A stretch of DNA of 64,000 nucleotides from assembly GCF_014204715.1 (NCBI RefSeq), contig NZ_JACHLY010000001.1, forward strand, positions 62,001 through 126,000, in the 5' to 3' direction. The DNA comes from Streptomonospora salina (GTDB lineage Bacteria; Actinomycetota; Actinomycetes; Streptosporangiales; Streptosporangiaceae). The notes under the pieces are model-generated. The model worked only from the letters and a program-made list of their open reading frames with translations, made no database searches and was not told the DNA's origin. Of this stretch, positions 1 to 8,500 are shown in pieces; position 1 is the first letter of the stretch; each line of letters opens with the position of its first letter. A program made the position numbers and the translations under genes.

Positions 1-80
1 ACGGCCCGTATACGGGCTGTGCGGCGAGCGTCTGTTACGAACGGGACCTGCGGGCGGACCGCGAGCGGGCGCAGGTCTGA
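1..80 (+). CDS. 3' end of an unidentified gene cut by the window edge
   Basis: An open frame enters from the left edge and stops at a TGA at 78-80, giving 25 residues that end in a charged tail (RDLRADRERAQV). The reading frame and the composition fit the C-terminus of a forward-strand protein, but there is too little sequence to name a family. The perfect palindrome at 4-17 lies inside this frame. It could also be a chance open frame in GC-rich DNA. Confidence 0.35.
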   Translation, partial: GPYTGCAASVCYERDLRADRERAQV

Positions 81-172
81 TTCCGCCGGCGCCGGGGCGC
101 CGCCTCCCCGGATTCCCGCCCCGGTGCCGCCGGGGCGGGCGGCGCCGCTGTAGGCGCCGGTCCGCTCCGCGG

Positions 173-466
173 TCAGGAGGTTTCGGTCTTGAAGGGGTCG
201 TGCTCGGCCAGCAGCTTGTCCAGGCGCGCCTGGTCCACCCGGCCGTGCACGGTCGACTCCTCCTGCCGGTCGCGCACGCACTTGGCCAGAGTGAACGCCG
301 AAGTGATCACGTAGAGCAGGCCCAGTGCGAGGAACGCGCGCATCCACGGGTCGACGGGCAGGAAGGCCACGCCCGTCGCCACAGCGGCGGCCGAGACGCC
401 GAACGACAGCGCGGCCTGGACGAAGAACGCCTGTGTGTTGGTGGGTCGTACCTGTGTGGTGCTCAT
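173..466 (-). CDS. YiaA/YiaB family inner membrane protein
   Basis: A 97-residue protein with two predicted membrane helices (about residues 13-35 and 42-62) joined by the short, strongly conserved turn LPVDPWMRAFLALG, followed by a charged cytoplasmic tail with AKCVRDRQE and ARLDKLLAEHDPFK. This is the pattern of actinobacterial YiaA/YiaB domain proteins. Their biochemical role is unknown; they are small inner membrane proteins. The ATG at 466 is chosen because the similarity to the family starts there, while the longer open frame upstream is only antisense to the following gene. It is transcribed in the same direction as the acyltransferase gene at 559-2640, about 90 bp downstream of it. 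Confidence 0.85.
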   Translation of the reverse strand: MSTTQVRPTNTQAFFVQAALSFGVSAAAVATGVAFLPVDPWMRAFLALGLLYVITSAFTLAKCVRDRQEESTVHGRVDQARLDKLLAEHDPFKTETS

Positions 467-558
467 GGGTCCATGCTGGCCGCCGTCCGGCCGCGCCGCC
501 CGAGTACGCGTACTCAATTCGCGCCCGGCCCCCCCGGGGCCGCGGGGTCCGGGCGCTG

Positions 559-2640
559 TCACCCGCCGCGGAGGTAGGACGCGGCCGCCTCCTCCAGCTC
601 CGGCGCCAGCAGACGGGCGTAGGTGGCGGTGAGGTGGTGGCTGTCGCGGTAGACGAGCACGTTGCCGATCACGGGCGGGCAGGTGCCTGCGGTGCAGATC
701 CGATCGCTGAGGTCGACGAGGCCGGCGTCGCTCTCCCGGGCGGCGATGACCTGCGGGTCGTCGTCGGAGAACGCGTCCTCGGCCGGCTGCTCGCACTGGG
801 CGAGGTCGTCCTTGTGCAGTGACACGCATTCGGGCAGGCGGGTGCGGGTCGTGGGGGTGTCGCGGATGGCGACGACGTCGGTGCCGGCGTCTTCGAGCGG
901 CGACCACAGCCGGTTCATGCCGGCGGCGATGGCGGCGCGGCCGTCCTCCGGGGAGGCGGCCCCGTACCCGTCGGCCATCGAACTGGAGCTGGTGAAGACG
1001 AGCTCGGGGTGCAGGCCGCCGGTCAGTTCGTCGAGCACGGCGCGGTTGTAGCGCTTGCACGCGTCATAGGGACCGCCCGTGCCGGACTCCAGGTCGGCGA
1101 CGGTGAACCCGCAGGCGGACTTGGTGAAGGTGTGCAGCCGCCAGCCGCGTTCCCGGGCGATCGTGCGCAGGGCGGGCGCCCATTGGGCGGCGTGGGAGTC
1201 GCCGACCAGGGCGACGGTGGTGTCGGCGTCGTCGGGACCGTAGACGCAGGGGTCGGGGCGGGTGTCGGCCTGGGACGCATGGCAGCCGGCGTCGTAGACG
1301 TCGGGAATGTCCTCGCCCGCGGCCACCGCCGAGGGATACAACGGCACCGCACCCGACCCCATCGGCTCCGACGTACCCAACGCCGCCGGCCCCACATGCT
1401 GCACCGGATCGAACTCCGCCCCCTTGAGCCACTCGTAGCGCCCCACCTGAACCGCACCGACCAGCACCACCACCAACGCCGCCACCACAGCGAACACCCC
1501 CGCCCGCCGGCCCGACCGCAACAGCCCCCACCGGCGCACCGGATCCTCCACCGCCACCTTGGTGCCCCACGCCAACACCACCGACACCACCACCGCCAGC
1601 CCCGCATACAACGGCTCCAGCCGCGCCGAACCGGTCAGCGCCGACGCGAACACGATCACCGGCCAATGCCACAGATACAGCGGATACGAGATATCGCCGC
1701 CGAAACGCGCGGGACCACTCGCCAGCAGCCCGTAGGAGGACCACCGCCCCCCGTTGCACCCCGCCGCGATCACCGCCGCCGCCCCCGCGACCGGCACCAC
1801 CGCCGCCACCCCCGGAAACGGCGTCTGATCGTCATAGGCCAGCACCGACCAGCCGATCGCGGCCAGACCCGCCCAGCCCAGCACCCACCGCACCCGCACC
1901 GGCCACACGATCCGCACCGACGCCACCGCCAGCACACCCCCCGCCGCCAACTCCCACATCCGGGTCTGGGGCAGGAAATACGCCGGCTGGGGATCGGTGG
2001 CCGTCAGCACCGCCGAGAACCCCAGCGACACCGCCAGCACACCCCCCGCCGCCGCCAGCGCCACACGGCGGCGCCCCCACCGGGGCCCGCCCGCCGCCCA
2101 CGCCGCGAACAGCAGCGGCCACAGCAGATAGAACTGCTCCTCCACCGCCAGCGACCAGAAATGCTGCACGGGACTGGCCGCCGACTCCGCGGCCAGATAG
2201 TCCACCGACTCCCCGGCCAGGAACAGGTTCTCCACATACACCGCACTGGCCACCAGCTCCCGCGCCGTCTCCGCCAACCGCGTCGCCGGCAGCAGCCACA
2301 GCGCCGCCAGCCCGGTCCCCACCAGCACCACGCTCGCCGCGGGCAGGATCCGCCGGATACGGCGGACGTAGAACGCCCCCAGCGACACCCGCCCCTCGGT
2401 GCGGGCCTCGCGCAGCAGCAGCGACGTGATCAGAAACCCCGAGATCACGAAGAAGACGTCCACACCCACATAGCCGCCGGGCAGCAGATCGTGATCGACG
2501 TGATAGACGAGCACGAGCGCCACCGCCACGGCGCGCAGGCCCTGCACCTCCGGCAGGAAACGCCGTTCAGAGCCGCCGGCAGGAGAAGCGGCACGCACGT
2601 CCTGGGACCTGCCGAATGCGGAAGGTGTCTGGGTGCCCAC
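559..2640 (-). CDS. Acyltransferase-3 / SGNH fusion membrane protein (OafA-YrhL type)
   Basis: 693 residues. The N-terminal half (about residues 25-395) is an acyltransferase-3 domain with roughly ten membrane helices and the family signatures LPEVQGLRAVAVALVLVYH (catalytic His region) and GVDVFFVISGFLIT; VRRIRRILPA follows. The C-terminal part (about 420-690) is an extracytoplasmic SGNH hydrolase-like domain with the block I motif VALVGDSHAAQW and a late DSHHLT motif that supplies the Asp-His pair. Such proteins O-acetylate cell-surface polysaccharides, glycolipids or peptidoglycan, passing an acyl group across the membrane to the SGNH domain. Start is a GTG at 2640; the ribosome site is weak. 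Codon third positions in the membrane half look less extreme in GC than in the neighbours. The acceptor substrate cannot be told from sequence. Confidence 0.9.
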   Translation of the reverse strand: MGTQTPSAFGRSQDVRAASPAGGSERRFLPEVQGLRAVAVALVLVYHVDHDLLPGGYVGVDVFFVISGFLITSLLLREARTEGRVSLGAFYVRRIRRILPAASVVLVGTGLAALWLLPATRLAETARELVASAVYVENLFLAGESVDYLAAESAASPVQHFWSLAVEEQFYLLWPLLFAAWAAGGPRWGRRRVALAAAGGVLAVSLGFSAVLTATDPQPAYFLPQTRMWELAAGGVLAVASVRIVWPVRVRWVLGWAGLAAIGWSVLAYDDQTPFPGVAAVVPVAGAAAVIAAGCNGGRWSSYGLLASGPARFGGDISYPLYLWHWPVIVFASALTGSARLEPLYAGLAVVVSVVLAWGTKVAVEDPVRRWGLLRSGRRAGVFAVVAALVVVLVGAVQVGRYEWLKGAEFDPVQHVGPAALGTSEPMGSGAVPLYPSAVAAGEDIPDVYDAGCHASQADTRPDPCVYGPDDADTTVALVGDSHAAQWAPALRTIARERGWRLHTFTKSACGFTVADLESGTGGPYDACKRYNRAVLDELTGGLHPELVFTSSSSMADGYGAASPEDGRAAIAAGMNRLWSPLEDAGTDVVAIRDTPTTRTRLPECVSLHKDDLAQCEQPAEDAFSDDDPQVIAARESDAGLVDLSDRICTAGTCPPVIGNVLVYRDSHHLTATYARLLAPELEEAAASYLRGG

Positions 2641-2974
2641 GGGATGCTCTCGTTACGGGAATCATCGGCGATCAGGGAGGGCGGGCGGGGCCCGGGTGCC
2701 GAACGCGCCCGGCCGCTCCTACGGGGTCGAGGTAGGACACCCCTCCGAAATGCCCCATACCCTCCGGTCTCCGACGAGAACACTAGTCCGGTCGGCACCC
2801 CTGCGGGACCGCCGTCCGGCGCGGCCCGATGCGGCCACGGCCCGGGCGGACCGGCCCCCTGCCGCCCGGGCGGCGCGCCGTGGCAAGCTGGCGGCCACCG
2901 CCCGCTACCCCCGCATTTGACCAAATTGTGGGATTTCGATTTCGCACAATGAGATCAGACGGTAGGTTGCCGCC
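2641..2974. other. Divergent intergenic region with an inverted repeat
   Basis: This 334-bp gap separates the leftward acyltransferase gene from the rightward methyltransferase gene. Near the methyltransferase it becomes AT-richer and holds TTGACC at 2917-2922 (a possible -35) and an inverted repeat ATTGTG at 2925-2930 and CACAAT at 2945-2950, separated by 14 bases. I see no coding sequence in it. The repeat may be an operator, but no regulator gene is adjacent. Confidence 0.35.
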
Positions 2975-3730
2975 ATGGCAGTACAGCGATGGGACGCCCG
3001 GCTCTACGACGACCGCCATTCCTTTGTCGCCCGCCACGGGGACGACCTCCTCGGCGAACTCGCCCCCCGTCCCGGCGAGAGGATCCTCGACGCCGGATGC
3101 GGTACGGGCGAACTGACCGCCGCCCTGGCCGACGCCGGAGCCGACGTGGTGGGCGTCGACGCCAGCCCGGAGATGATCGACCGCGCCCGTGTGCGCTTCC
3201 CCCACCTCGACCTGCGCGTGGCCGACGTGCGCGAACTGGACGTCGAGCCCGGCTTCGACGCCGTACTCAGCAACGCCGTGCTGCACTGGATCCCCGAAGC
3301 CTCCGCCGCCGCCTCCTCCATGGCCGCCGCCCTGCGCCCCGGCGGCCGGCTGGTCGCCGAACTGGGCGGCGCCGGGAACATCGCCGCCGTCCGTGCCGCC
3401 GCCCACACCCTGCGCGCGGAGACGGGCCTGCCCGGCGCCGAGGAGGCCTGGTACTTCCCCGGCATCGACGAGTACTCCGGCGTGCTGGATGCGGCCGGAC
3501 TGAAAGTCACCGGGGCCTGGCTGTTCGACCGGCCCACCCGCTTGGAGGGCGAGGACGGCCTGGCCGCCTGGCTGCGCATGTTCGGCGCCCCGCTGACCGC
3601 CGGCGCGGCCGACCCCGACGACTTCATCGGCCGCCTCACCCAGCGGCTCCGCCCGGTGCTGCACCATACCGGCGGCTGGTGGGCCGACTACGTGCGCCTG
3701 CGCGTCTCGGCCGCCAAACCCCTGGGATGA
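2975..3730 (+). CDS. Class I SAM-dependent methyltransferase (trans-aconitate methyltransferase-like)
   Basis: 251 residues with a Rossmann SAM-binding domain: motif I LDAGCGTGELT (about residues 39-49), the acidic end of strand 2 VVGVDASPEMI, motif II VLSNAVLHWI and motif III after LRPGGRLV. The FDAVLSNAVLHWIPE stretch is typical of the Tam/COG4106 group that methylates small carboxylic acids or acts in unknown secondary steps. ATG at 2975 follows a GGTAGG ribosome site at suitable spacing. The substrate is not visible. It stands alone, with the arginase-fold gene about 130 bp downstream. Confidence 0.88.
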   Translation: MAVQRWDARLYDDRHSFVARHGDDLLGELAPRPGERILDAGCGTGELTAALADAGADVVGVDASPEMIDRARVRFPHLDLRVADVRELDVEPGFDAVLSNAVLHWIPEASAAASSMAAALRPGGRLVAELGGAGNIAAVRAAAHTLRAETGLPGAEEAWYFPGIDEYSGVLDAAGLKVTGAWLFDRPTRLEGEDGLAAWLRMFGAPLTAGAADPDDFIGRLTQRLRPVLHHTGGWWADYVRLRVSAAKPLG

Positions 3731-3861
3731 TCCTGCGAGCGGCGGCCCGGTCACCGCTCCGGCGCCCCGGCCGGGTTTACCCGCGGACGTGGCCGCTATC
3801 GGTCGCCTCCCGTGCGCCGCCGCCCCCACGGGCCGACCCCGCGCGGACCTAGGGTGAACCC

Positions 3862-4692
3862 ATGGTGTGGCAGCGCGGAATCGACCTGGTGGTCCCCCTG
3901 TGGCAGGGCGGCGACGACGTGCGTGTCGCCGCCGGCGCCGGCGCGCTGGCCCGGCTGGTGCCCGCACAGGCCGGACGGATGCACATCGCCGTCTCCGAAG
4001 GACCCCGCACCGCCCGCGACGGCGTGCGCAACCTCGACACCGTCGCCCAGACCACCCGCGGCATACGCGAGCGCCTGGCCCACCGCTCCCCCGACAGCGT
4101 CCTCACTCTCGGCGGCGACTGCACAAGCGACCTCGCCGCCGTCGACCACCTCGCCCGTCGCCACCCGGGCATGACCGTCTACTGGATCGACGCGCACGGC
4201 GACCTGAACACGCCCGGTACCTCCCCCAGCGGGCTCGCCCACGGCATGGTGCTGCGCACACTCCTGGGAGACGGCCACCCCGAGCTGACCGGCGCGGCCG
4301 GCCCCGCGCTGCGGCCCGACCAGGTGGTGCTCGCCGGTGTACGCGACCTGGACCCGCCCGAGCGGGCCTATATCGCCGCCAACCCCGTCACCGCGCTCGG
4401 TCCGGACGACGTCGGCGCCGATCCGGCGCGGCTCACCGCCGGGCGCCCCGCCGGCTCCCCCGCTTACGTGCACCTGGACACCGACGTGTGCGACCCCCGG
4501 GAGATGCCCGCCGTCTCCGTGCCCGCACCGGGCGGCCCGGGCACGGCCGCCGTCGCGAGCGCGCTGGCCGCGATCGCCGCCCACCACCGCGTGGTGGGGG
4601 TGGCCGCCGCCGAGTACACCCCGGTGGTCGAGCACGACGAGGACCGCCTCAGTCGGCTGCTGGGCGGTCTGGACCTGATCGGCGGCGTCTGA
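3862..4692 (+). CDS. Arginase/agmatinase-fold family protein
   Basis: 276 residues of the ureohydrolase fold. Metal-ligand motifs are visible as GGDCTSD (residues 84-90), WIDAHGDLNTP (109-118, with D110, H112 and D114) and HLDTDVCDP near residue 210. In classical arginases the first motif is GGDH; here the His is a Cys (C87), and the third motif reads DTDVCDP where DxD supplies two ligands. The family contains arginase, agmatinase, formiminoglutamase and proclavaminate amidinohydrolase, all using a binuclear Mn centre; the substrate here is not predictable and activity with the Cys ligand is uncertain. No nitrogen-metabolism neighbours are present. A hairpin at 4755-4780 follows the gene. Confidence 0.8.
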   Translation: MVWQRGIDLVVPLWQGGDDVRVAAGAGALARLVPAQAGRMHIAVSEGPRTARDGVRNLDTVAQTTRGIRERLAHRSPDSVLTLGGDCTSDLAAVDHLARRHPGMTVYWIDAHGDLNTPGTSPSGLAHGMVLRTLLGDGHPELTGAAGPALRPDQVVLAGVRDLDPPERAYIAANPVTALGPDDVGADPARLTAGRPAGSPAYVHLDTDVCDPREMPAVSVPAPGGPGTAAVASALAAIAAHHRVVGVAAAEYTPVVEHDEDRLSRLLGGLDLIGGV

Positions 4693-4754
4693 GGCGGCGG
4701 GGATCCGGCGGCACACACCACGGCGCGCCTCCCCTGCCTCCGGTGGGGGAGGCG

Positions 4755-4780
4755 GCACCCGGGGCCCGGCCCCCGGGTGC
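4755..4780. terminator. Terminator-like hairpin after the arginase-fold gene
   Basis: A perfect 10-bp stem GCACCCGGGG / CCCCGGGTGC with a 6-base loop lies 63 bp after the stop codon. There is no T-tract, which is usual for GC-rich actinobacterial terminators. Function is inferred from position and stem strength. Confidence 0.5.
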
Positions 4781-4906
4781 GTCCCGGCCCCATGGTTTTC
4801 GGAGGGGGCCTCCACCACCGCCGGTTCCGGCCCCCGGCAGGCGCGGCCGGACACCCGCGGGCCGTCGAGGCTGACCGCACGGTCCACGGCGACCTATGCT
4901 GCGGGG

Positions 4907-5101
4907 ATGGACCTCTTGATCGTGTGCCAGGCCTGCCAGGGGAGCGGGATGCGCGTCGCCGTCGTCGGCTACTCCGGCAGCGACCTGACCGGGGAGATGG
5001 TGGTGCCCCGCCGCTGCAGCGAATGCACCGGCTCCGGGCGCATGCGCACCTCCGGCTGGACCGCCGCTTCCGACCCCGACGACGGCCCCGGGACACGGTG
5101 A
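4907..5101 (+). CDS. Mini-protein with two CxxCxGxG motifs (DnaJ-like zinc knuckle)
   Basis: A 64-residue protein carrying CQACQGSG at residues 8-15 and CSECTGSG at about 38-45, separated by a segment rich in small and hydrophobic residues. These are the repeats that bind one zinc ion in the cysteine-rich domain of DnaJ-type co-chaperones; a single pair is enough to form one zinc centre. No J domain or substrate domain is attached. Small free-standing proteins of this kind occur in actinomycetes without a known role. The ATG at 4907 has a short purine-rich stretch upstream. It is flanked by convergent genes and is too short for other inference. Confidence 0.7.
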   Translation: MDLLIVCQACQGSGMRVAVVGYSGSDLTGEMVVPRRCSECTGSGRMRTSGWTAASDPDDGPGTR

Positions 5102-5236
5102 TCCCTCGCCGGGCACGGCGCCCGCGCGGCGAGGCCCGGTTCCCGGGTCCGGGAACCGCCCGGCCGCGGCGGCGCCGCGGCGTTGCGGGGGTTTCGGGCC
5201 GCACCCGGGCGCGCGGCGGTCCCGCGGCGGCAGGCC

Positions 5237-6256
5237 CTAGTCCAGCCGCAGCCACCCCGTGGGCGCCCGCCAGTGGCGGCCGTCGTCCAGATGCTGTACG
5301 ACCGCCCGCTCCAGTCGGGTGCGCTGCGGCGCGCGGCCGGTGTCGACCTCGGCCATGCCGAAGACGAAGCGGAACACGTCGGCGTCGCCGGGCGCGTATG
5401 CGCCGCCGTCCACGGGGGTGAAGAGCCGCTGGAAGGCGAGGATGTTGGACGCGTCGGGCACGTACTGCGCCAACTGCGGGTCCAGCAGCCACGACGAGCA
5501 CGCGGCGAGGGGGTAGTCGGCGCCGAAGTGGGTGCGGAAGAAGGTCCGGGCCCGCGCGAGCGACTCGGCCACGCCGGCGGCGTCCAGCGGGCCCTCCGCC
5601 GGAATGTGGATCCGCAGCAGCGGCGCGCCGTAGGCGAACTCCGGCCCCAGCGCCGCGGCCCGCTCCCGGGTGTACCAGCGCGCCGCTCCGTCGGCGTGCA
5701 CGCGGCTCGGCTCGTACTGCAGGCGCCCCAGCTCGTAAAGGCCGCAGCGGAAGTGCAGCGCCGTCCACGTGGCGGTCTCCAGACCCGAGCGCCCGAACAT
5801 GGCGCGGGTCTGGGCGACGTGCCGCCCGGTGTCGGCCAGGGTCGCGGCGGTCACCGGTGCGGGTACGCCGCTGCGGGCATGGGCGGCCTGCACCAGGGGC
5901 GCCGCGGCCGCCAGCGCCACGATCGGTGCGCACCGCAGCCGGGCGTCCTCGGCGTGCACCAGCACCGGCCATTCGGGCCGGTCGGTGCAGCCGCGGGTGA
6001 GGTCGCCGGCCAGGCGCGCGTACATGGCCCCGACGACCCACAGGAGCTCCTCGGGCCAGGAGGCGTCGGGCCACAGCGCCGCGAGCTCGTCCTCGTCGGC
6101 CGGCTGCAGCCCCAAGGGGGCCAGAGCCCGGCGGGCTCCGGAGGCGGGGGGAATGCCGGCTCCGGTCTCGGGCGGTCCCGCTTCGGCGGCGCGGGCCAGC
6201 CAGTCGCGGGTCTGATCGTCCAGCCCGAGGCGCCGGGCGGCCGCATCTGCGTCCAT
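5237..6256 (-). CDS. Two-domain acyltransferase-like protein (NAT_N / GNAT C-terminal type)
   Basis: 339 residues from the ATG at 6256. The sequence is rich in Trp and aromatic residues and has the two-part layout seen in actinobacterial GNAT-like acyltransferases: an all-helical N-terminal half (about 1-160, with ELLWVVGAMYARLAGD) and a C-terminal half with ALHFRCGLYELGRLQYEPSRV and LLRIHIPAEGPL, ending with a conserved FRFVFG segment. Many bacterial genomes annotate it only as acyltransferase domain-containing. No classical GNAT pyrophosphate loop (QxxGxG/A) is evident, so activity is uncertain. It diverges from the AMP-binding gene at 6401, with 144 bp between the starts. Confidence 0.7.
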   Translation of the reverse strand: MDADAAARRLGLDDQTRDWLARAAEAGPPETGAGIPPASGARRALAPLGLQPADEDELAALWPDASWPEELLWVVGAMYARLAGDLTRGCTDRPEWPVLVHAEDARLRCAPIVALAAAAPLVQAAHARSGVPAPVTAATLADTGRHVAQTRAMFGRSGLETATWTALHFRCGLYELGRLQYEPSRVHADGAARWYTRERAAALGPEFAYGAPLLRIHIPAEGPLDAAGVAESLARARTFFRTHFGADYPLAACSSWLLDPQLAQYVPDASNILAFQRLFTPVDGGAYAPGDADVFRFVFGMAEVDTGRAPQRTRLERAVVQHLDDGRHWRAPTGWLRLD

Positions 6257-6400
6257 GCGCCCATCATGCGAGCGCCGCACCGCGGGCACAACGCGGTTTC
6301 GCCGAAAGCAGACCCTGGGACGCACGTCACAAGAGGCGACATAGTCTGATACACGGACAACCCGAACTCGACCGAACACCGGACAAGGGGACGACCACCG

Positions 6401-8026
6401 ATGCCCGACCCGGCGCAGCAGGCACGCGACTGGCTCGCCACATACGACACCCCCGCCGCATCAGTGGCCGAACTCCTCTGCGACCGCCATCCCCGCGAGC
6501 GCGTCGCCCTCACGCAGATCGGGCCCGACCTCCGGGGCGAGGACCTGACCTACGGCGAGCTCGCCGACCGGTCCGCGGCGCTGGCCGCGGGCATGGCGGA
6601 GCTGGGGGTGGGCCGCGGCGACCATGTGGCCACCATGGTGGCACCGAGCACCGAACTGGCGGTGGCAGCGCTGGCGGTGTGGCGGTTGGGCGGTGTGCAC
6701 CTGCCGCTGCTGACCGCCTTCGCCCCCTCGGCGATCGCGCACCGCCTCGCCCCCGGCACCGCGCTGATCGTCTGCGACGACGACCAGCGGGCCAAGCTCG
6801 ACCCGGGCCCCGATCTGCCCGCCGACGCCGTGGGCCGGGTCGCCACCACCGGCGGCGCGCCGCTGCGCGCGGGTGACAGCACCCTTGCCGGGTTGGAGGC
6901 GGCGGGCGCGGGGGCACCGGTTCCGGCCGCGGCGGTGGGCGGCGACGCCCCCTTCGTGCTGATGCACACCGCGGGCAGCGCCGGTCCCGCCAAGGCGATC
7001 CCGGTTCCGGTGCGGGCCCTGGCGGCCTTCCACGCCTACCACCGTTTCGGCCTGGACGTCGTCGACGACGACGTCTACTGGAACACCGCCGACCCCAGCG
7101 GCGCCTACGGCCTCTACCACGGCCTGATCTCGCCGCTGCTGGCCGGACACCGCACGCTGCACCTGGACGCCGGGATCGACCCGGAGCTGGTGCTGGACGT
7201 GCTGGAGATCCACGAGGTGACCAACCTGGCCGCGGCCCCGACGATCTACCGCTCGCTGCGGGCGACGCTGAAGACCCTGCCGCCGGAGATCGCCCTGCGG
7301 CGGCTGTCCAGCGCGGGCGAGCCGCTGGGCGCCGACGTCTTGGAGTGGGCGCGCGACGTGTTCGGCGTTGCCGTGCGCGACCATTACGGCCAGGTCGAGT
7401 TGGGCATGTGCGTCGGCCACGCCAACCACCCGGACCTGGCCGCCGAACCCGCCGACGCGGACTCGCTGGGCGCCGCGCTTCCGGGGTGGCGCGCCAGTGT
7501 GCTGGAGCCGGCCTCCGACGAGGAGGCCCCGCCGGGCGCGTTCGGCCGGATCGCCGTCGACGTCGCGGAAAGCCCGCTGATGTGGTTCACCGGCTACCGG
7601 GATGCGCCCGCGGCCACCGCGGCGCGGTTCACCCCCGACGGCCGCTGGTACCTGACCGGAGACACCGGTACCCGCGACCGCGCGGGGAGTCTGTACTTCT
7701 CCTCCCGCGACGACGACGCCATCCTGACGTCGGGGTACCGCATCGGCCCCTACGACGTGGAGTCGGCGCTGCTGGAGCACCCGGCGGTGCAGGAGGCGGC
7801 CGTCTACGGGGTGCCCGACGAGGTGCACGGCCAGCTCGTGGCGGCGACCGTGGTGCTCACCGAGGGCGCCGCCGGCGGCGACGACCTGGCCGAGGACCTG
7901 CGCGAGGTGGTGCGCAGCCGGTTCGCCTCGCACGCCTACCCGCGGCGCATCACCTTCGCCGACGAGCTGCCGCGCAGCCCGTCGGGCAAGATCCGGCGGG
8001 CGCGCCTGGGCCGGCACGGGGCCTGA
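6401..8026 (+). CDS. AMP-binding acyl-CoA ligase (acetyl-/medium-chain acyl-CoA synthetase type)
   Basis: 541 residues of the ANL adenylation superfamily, which activates a carboxylic acid with ATP to an acyl-adenylate and then a CoA thioester. Visible motifs: A3 phosphate loop HTAGSAGPAK (about 193-202; the usual T[ST]GTTGxPK is altered, with the final Lys kept), A5 YGQVELGM, A7 YLTGDTG, A8 SGYRIGPYDVE and the A10 catalytic lysine in SPSGKIRRARLG near the end. The GxxxGPYDVE hinge and the length suit the acetyl/propionyl/medium-chain ligases. Substrate unknown. A purine-rich region precedes the ATG at 6401. It converges on the pterin dehydratase gene 25 bp downstream. Confidence 0.87.
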   Translation: MPDPAQQARDWLATYDTPAASVAELLCDRHPRERVALTQIGPDLRGEDLTYGELADRSAALAAGMAELGVGRGDHVATMVAPSTELAVAALAVWRLGGVHLPLLTAFAPSAIAHRLAPGTALIVCDDDQRAKLDPGPDLPADAVGRVATTGGAPLRAGDSTLAGLEAAGAGAPVPAAAVGGDAPFVLMHTAGSAGPAKAIPVPVRALAAFHAYHRFGLDVVDDDVYWNTADPSGAYGLYHGLISPLLAGHRTLHLDAGIDPELVLDVLEIHEVTNLAAAPTIYRSLRATLKTLPPEIALRRLSSAGEPLGADVLEWARDVFGVAVRDHYGQVELGMCVGHANHPDLAAEPADADSLGAALPGWRASVLEPASDEEAPPGAFGRIAVDVAESPLMWFTGYRDAPAATAARFTPDGRWYLTGDTGTRDRAGSLYFSSRDDDAILTSGYRIGPYDVESALLEHPAVQEAAVYGVPDEVHGQLVAATVVLTEGAAGGDDLAEDLREVVRSRFASHAYPRRITFADELPRSPSGKIRRARLGRHGA

Positions 8027-8051
8027 CGCCGCGGCCCGCGCCGCCGCCAGG

Positions 8052-8357
8052 TCACTGCCGGGCGCCGGCGTCGCCGGCGAGATCGTCGATGCGCGCGGCC
8101 AGCGCCAGATCGGCCTCGGTCACCCCGCCGGCGGCGTGGGTGGTCTGGTGGAAGGTGATCCGGTTGTAGCGGATGTCGATGTCGGGATGGTGACCGGCTT
8201 CCTCGGCCGCGTGGGCGACCGAGGTGACCAGGCGGATCCCGCTCAGGAAGTCGGGCATGCGCACGGTGCGCCGGATCGCGTTGCTCTTGCTCTCCCGCTC
8301 CCAGCCGTCGAGCCGCTGCAGGCCGTCGGCGATCTGGTCTTCGGTGAGCAGGTCCAT
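8052..8357 (-). CDS. 4a-hydroxytetrahydrobiopterin (pterin-4a-carbinolamine) dehydratase
   Basis: 101 residues matching the small pterin-4a-carbinolamine dehydratase fold. The catalytic signature HHPDIDIRYNRITFHQTTH (residues about 60-78) shows the expected His-His-Pro, the aromatic residue and the distal His. The enzyme dehydrates the 4a-hydroxypterin formed by pterin-dependent hydroxylases; in many bacteria without such a hydroxylase the role is unclear and may concern molybdopterin metabolism. The start MDLLTEDQIADGL at 8357 is the conserved family N-terminus; the longer frame upstream lacks similarity. No hydroxylase gene lies nearby. Confidence 0.93.
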   Translation of the reverse strand: MDLLTEDQIADGLQRLDGWERESKSNAIRRTVRMPDFLSGIRLVTSVAHAAEEAGHHPDIDIRYNRITFHQTTHAAGGVTEADLALAARIDDLAGDAGARQ

Positions 8358-8500
8358 GGGTGTTCTCCCGGGTGTGGTCGGACGGTGCCTTGCGGTGGGG
8401 GTCCTACCGCAGCGGGATGGGCGGTAATCCCATCGGATGCCGCAGACCATTGCCTTTACGATGTAGATCTAAAATGTGGGGCGGGTCCGCCGGGTACGGA

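Noticed and set aside
4-17. Perfect palindrome GCCCGTATACGGGC at the left edge
   Set aside because: It lies inside an open frame that ends at 80 and does not share the ATACTG arms of the GntR operators; only one copy is seen.
1009-2952. Long open frames opposite the acyltransferase, MoxR operon, flippase and FDH genes
   Set aside because: GC-rich third positions create long antisense frames; these have Arg/Ala/Gly-rich sequences without motifs and no ribosome sites.
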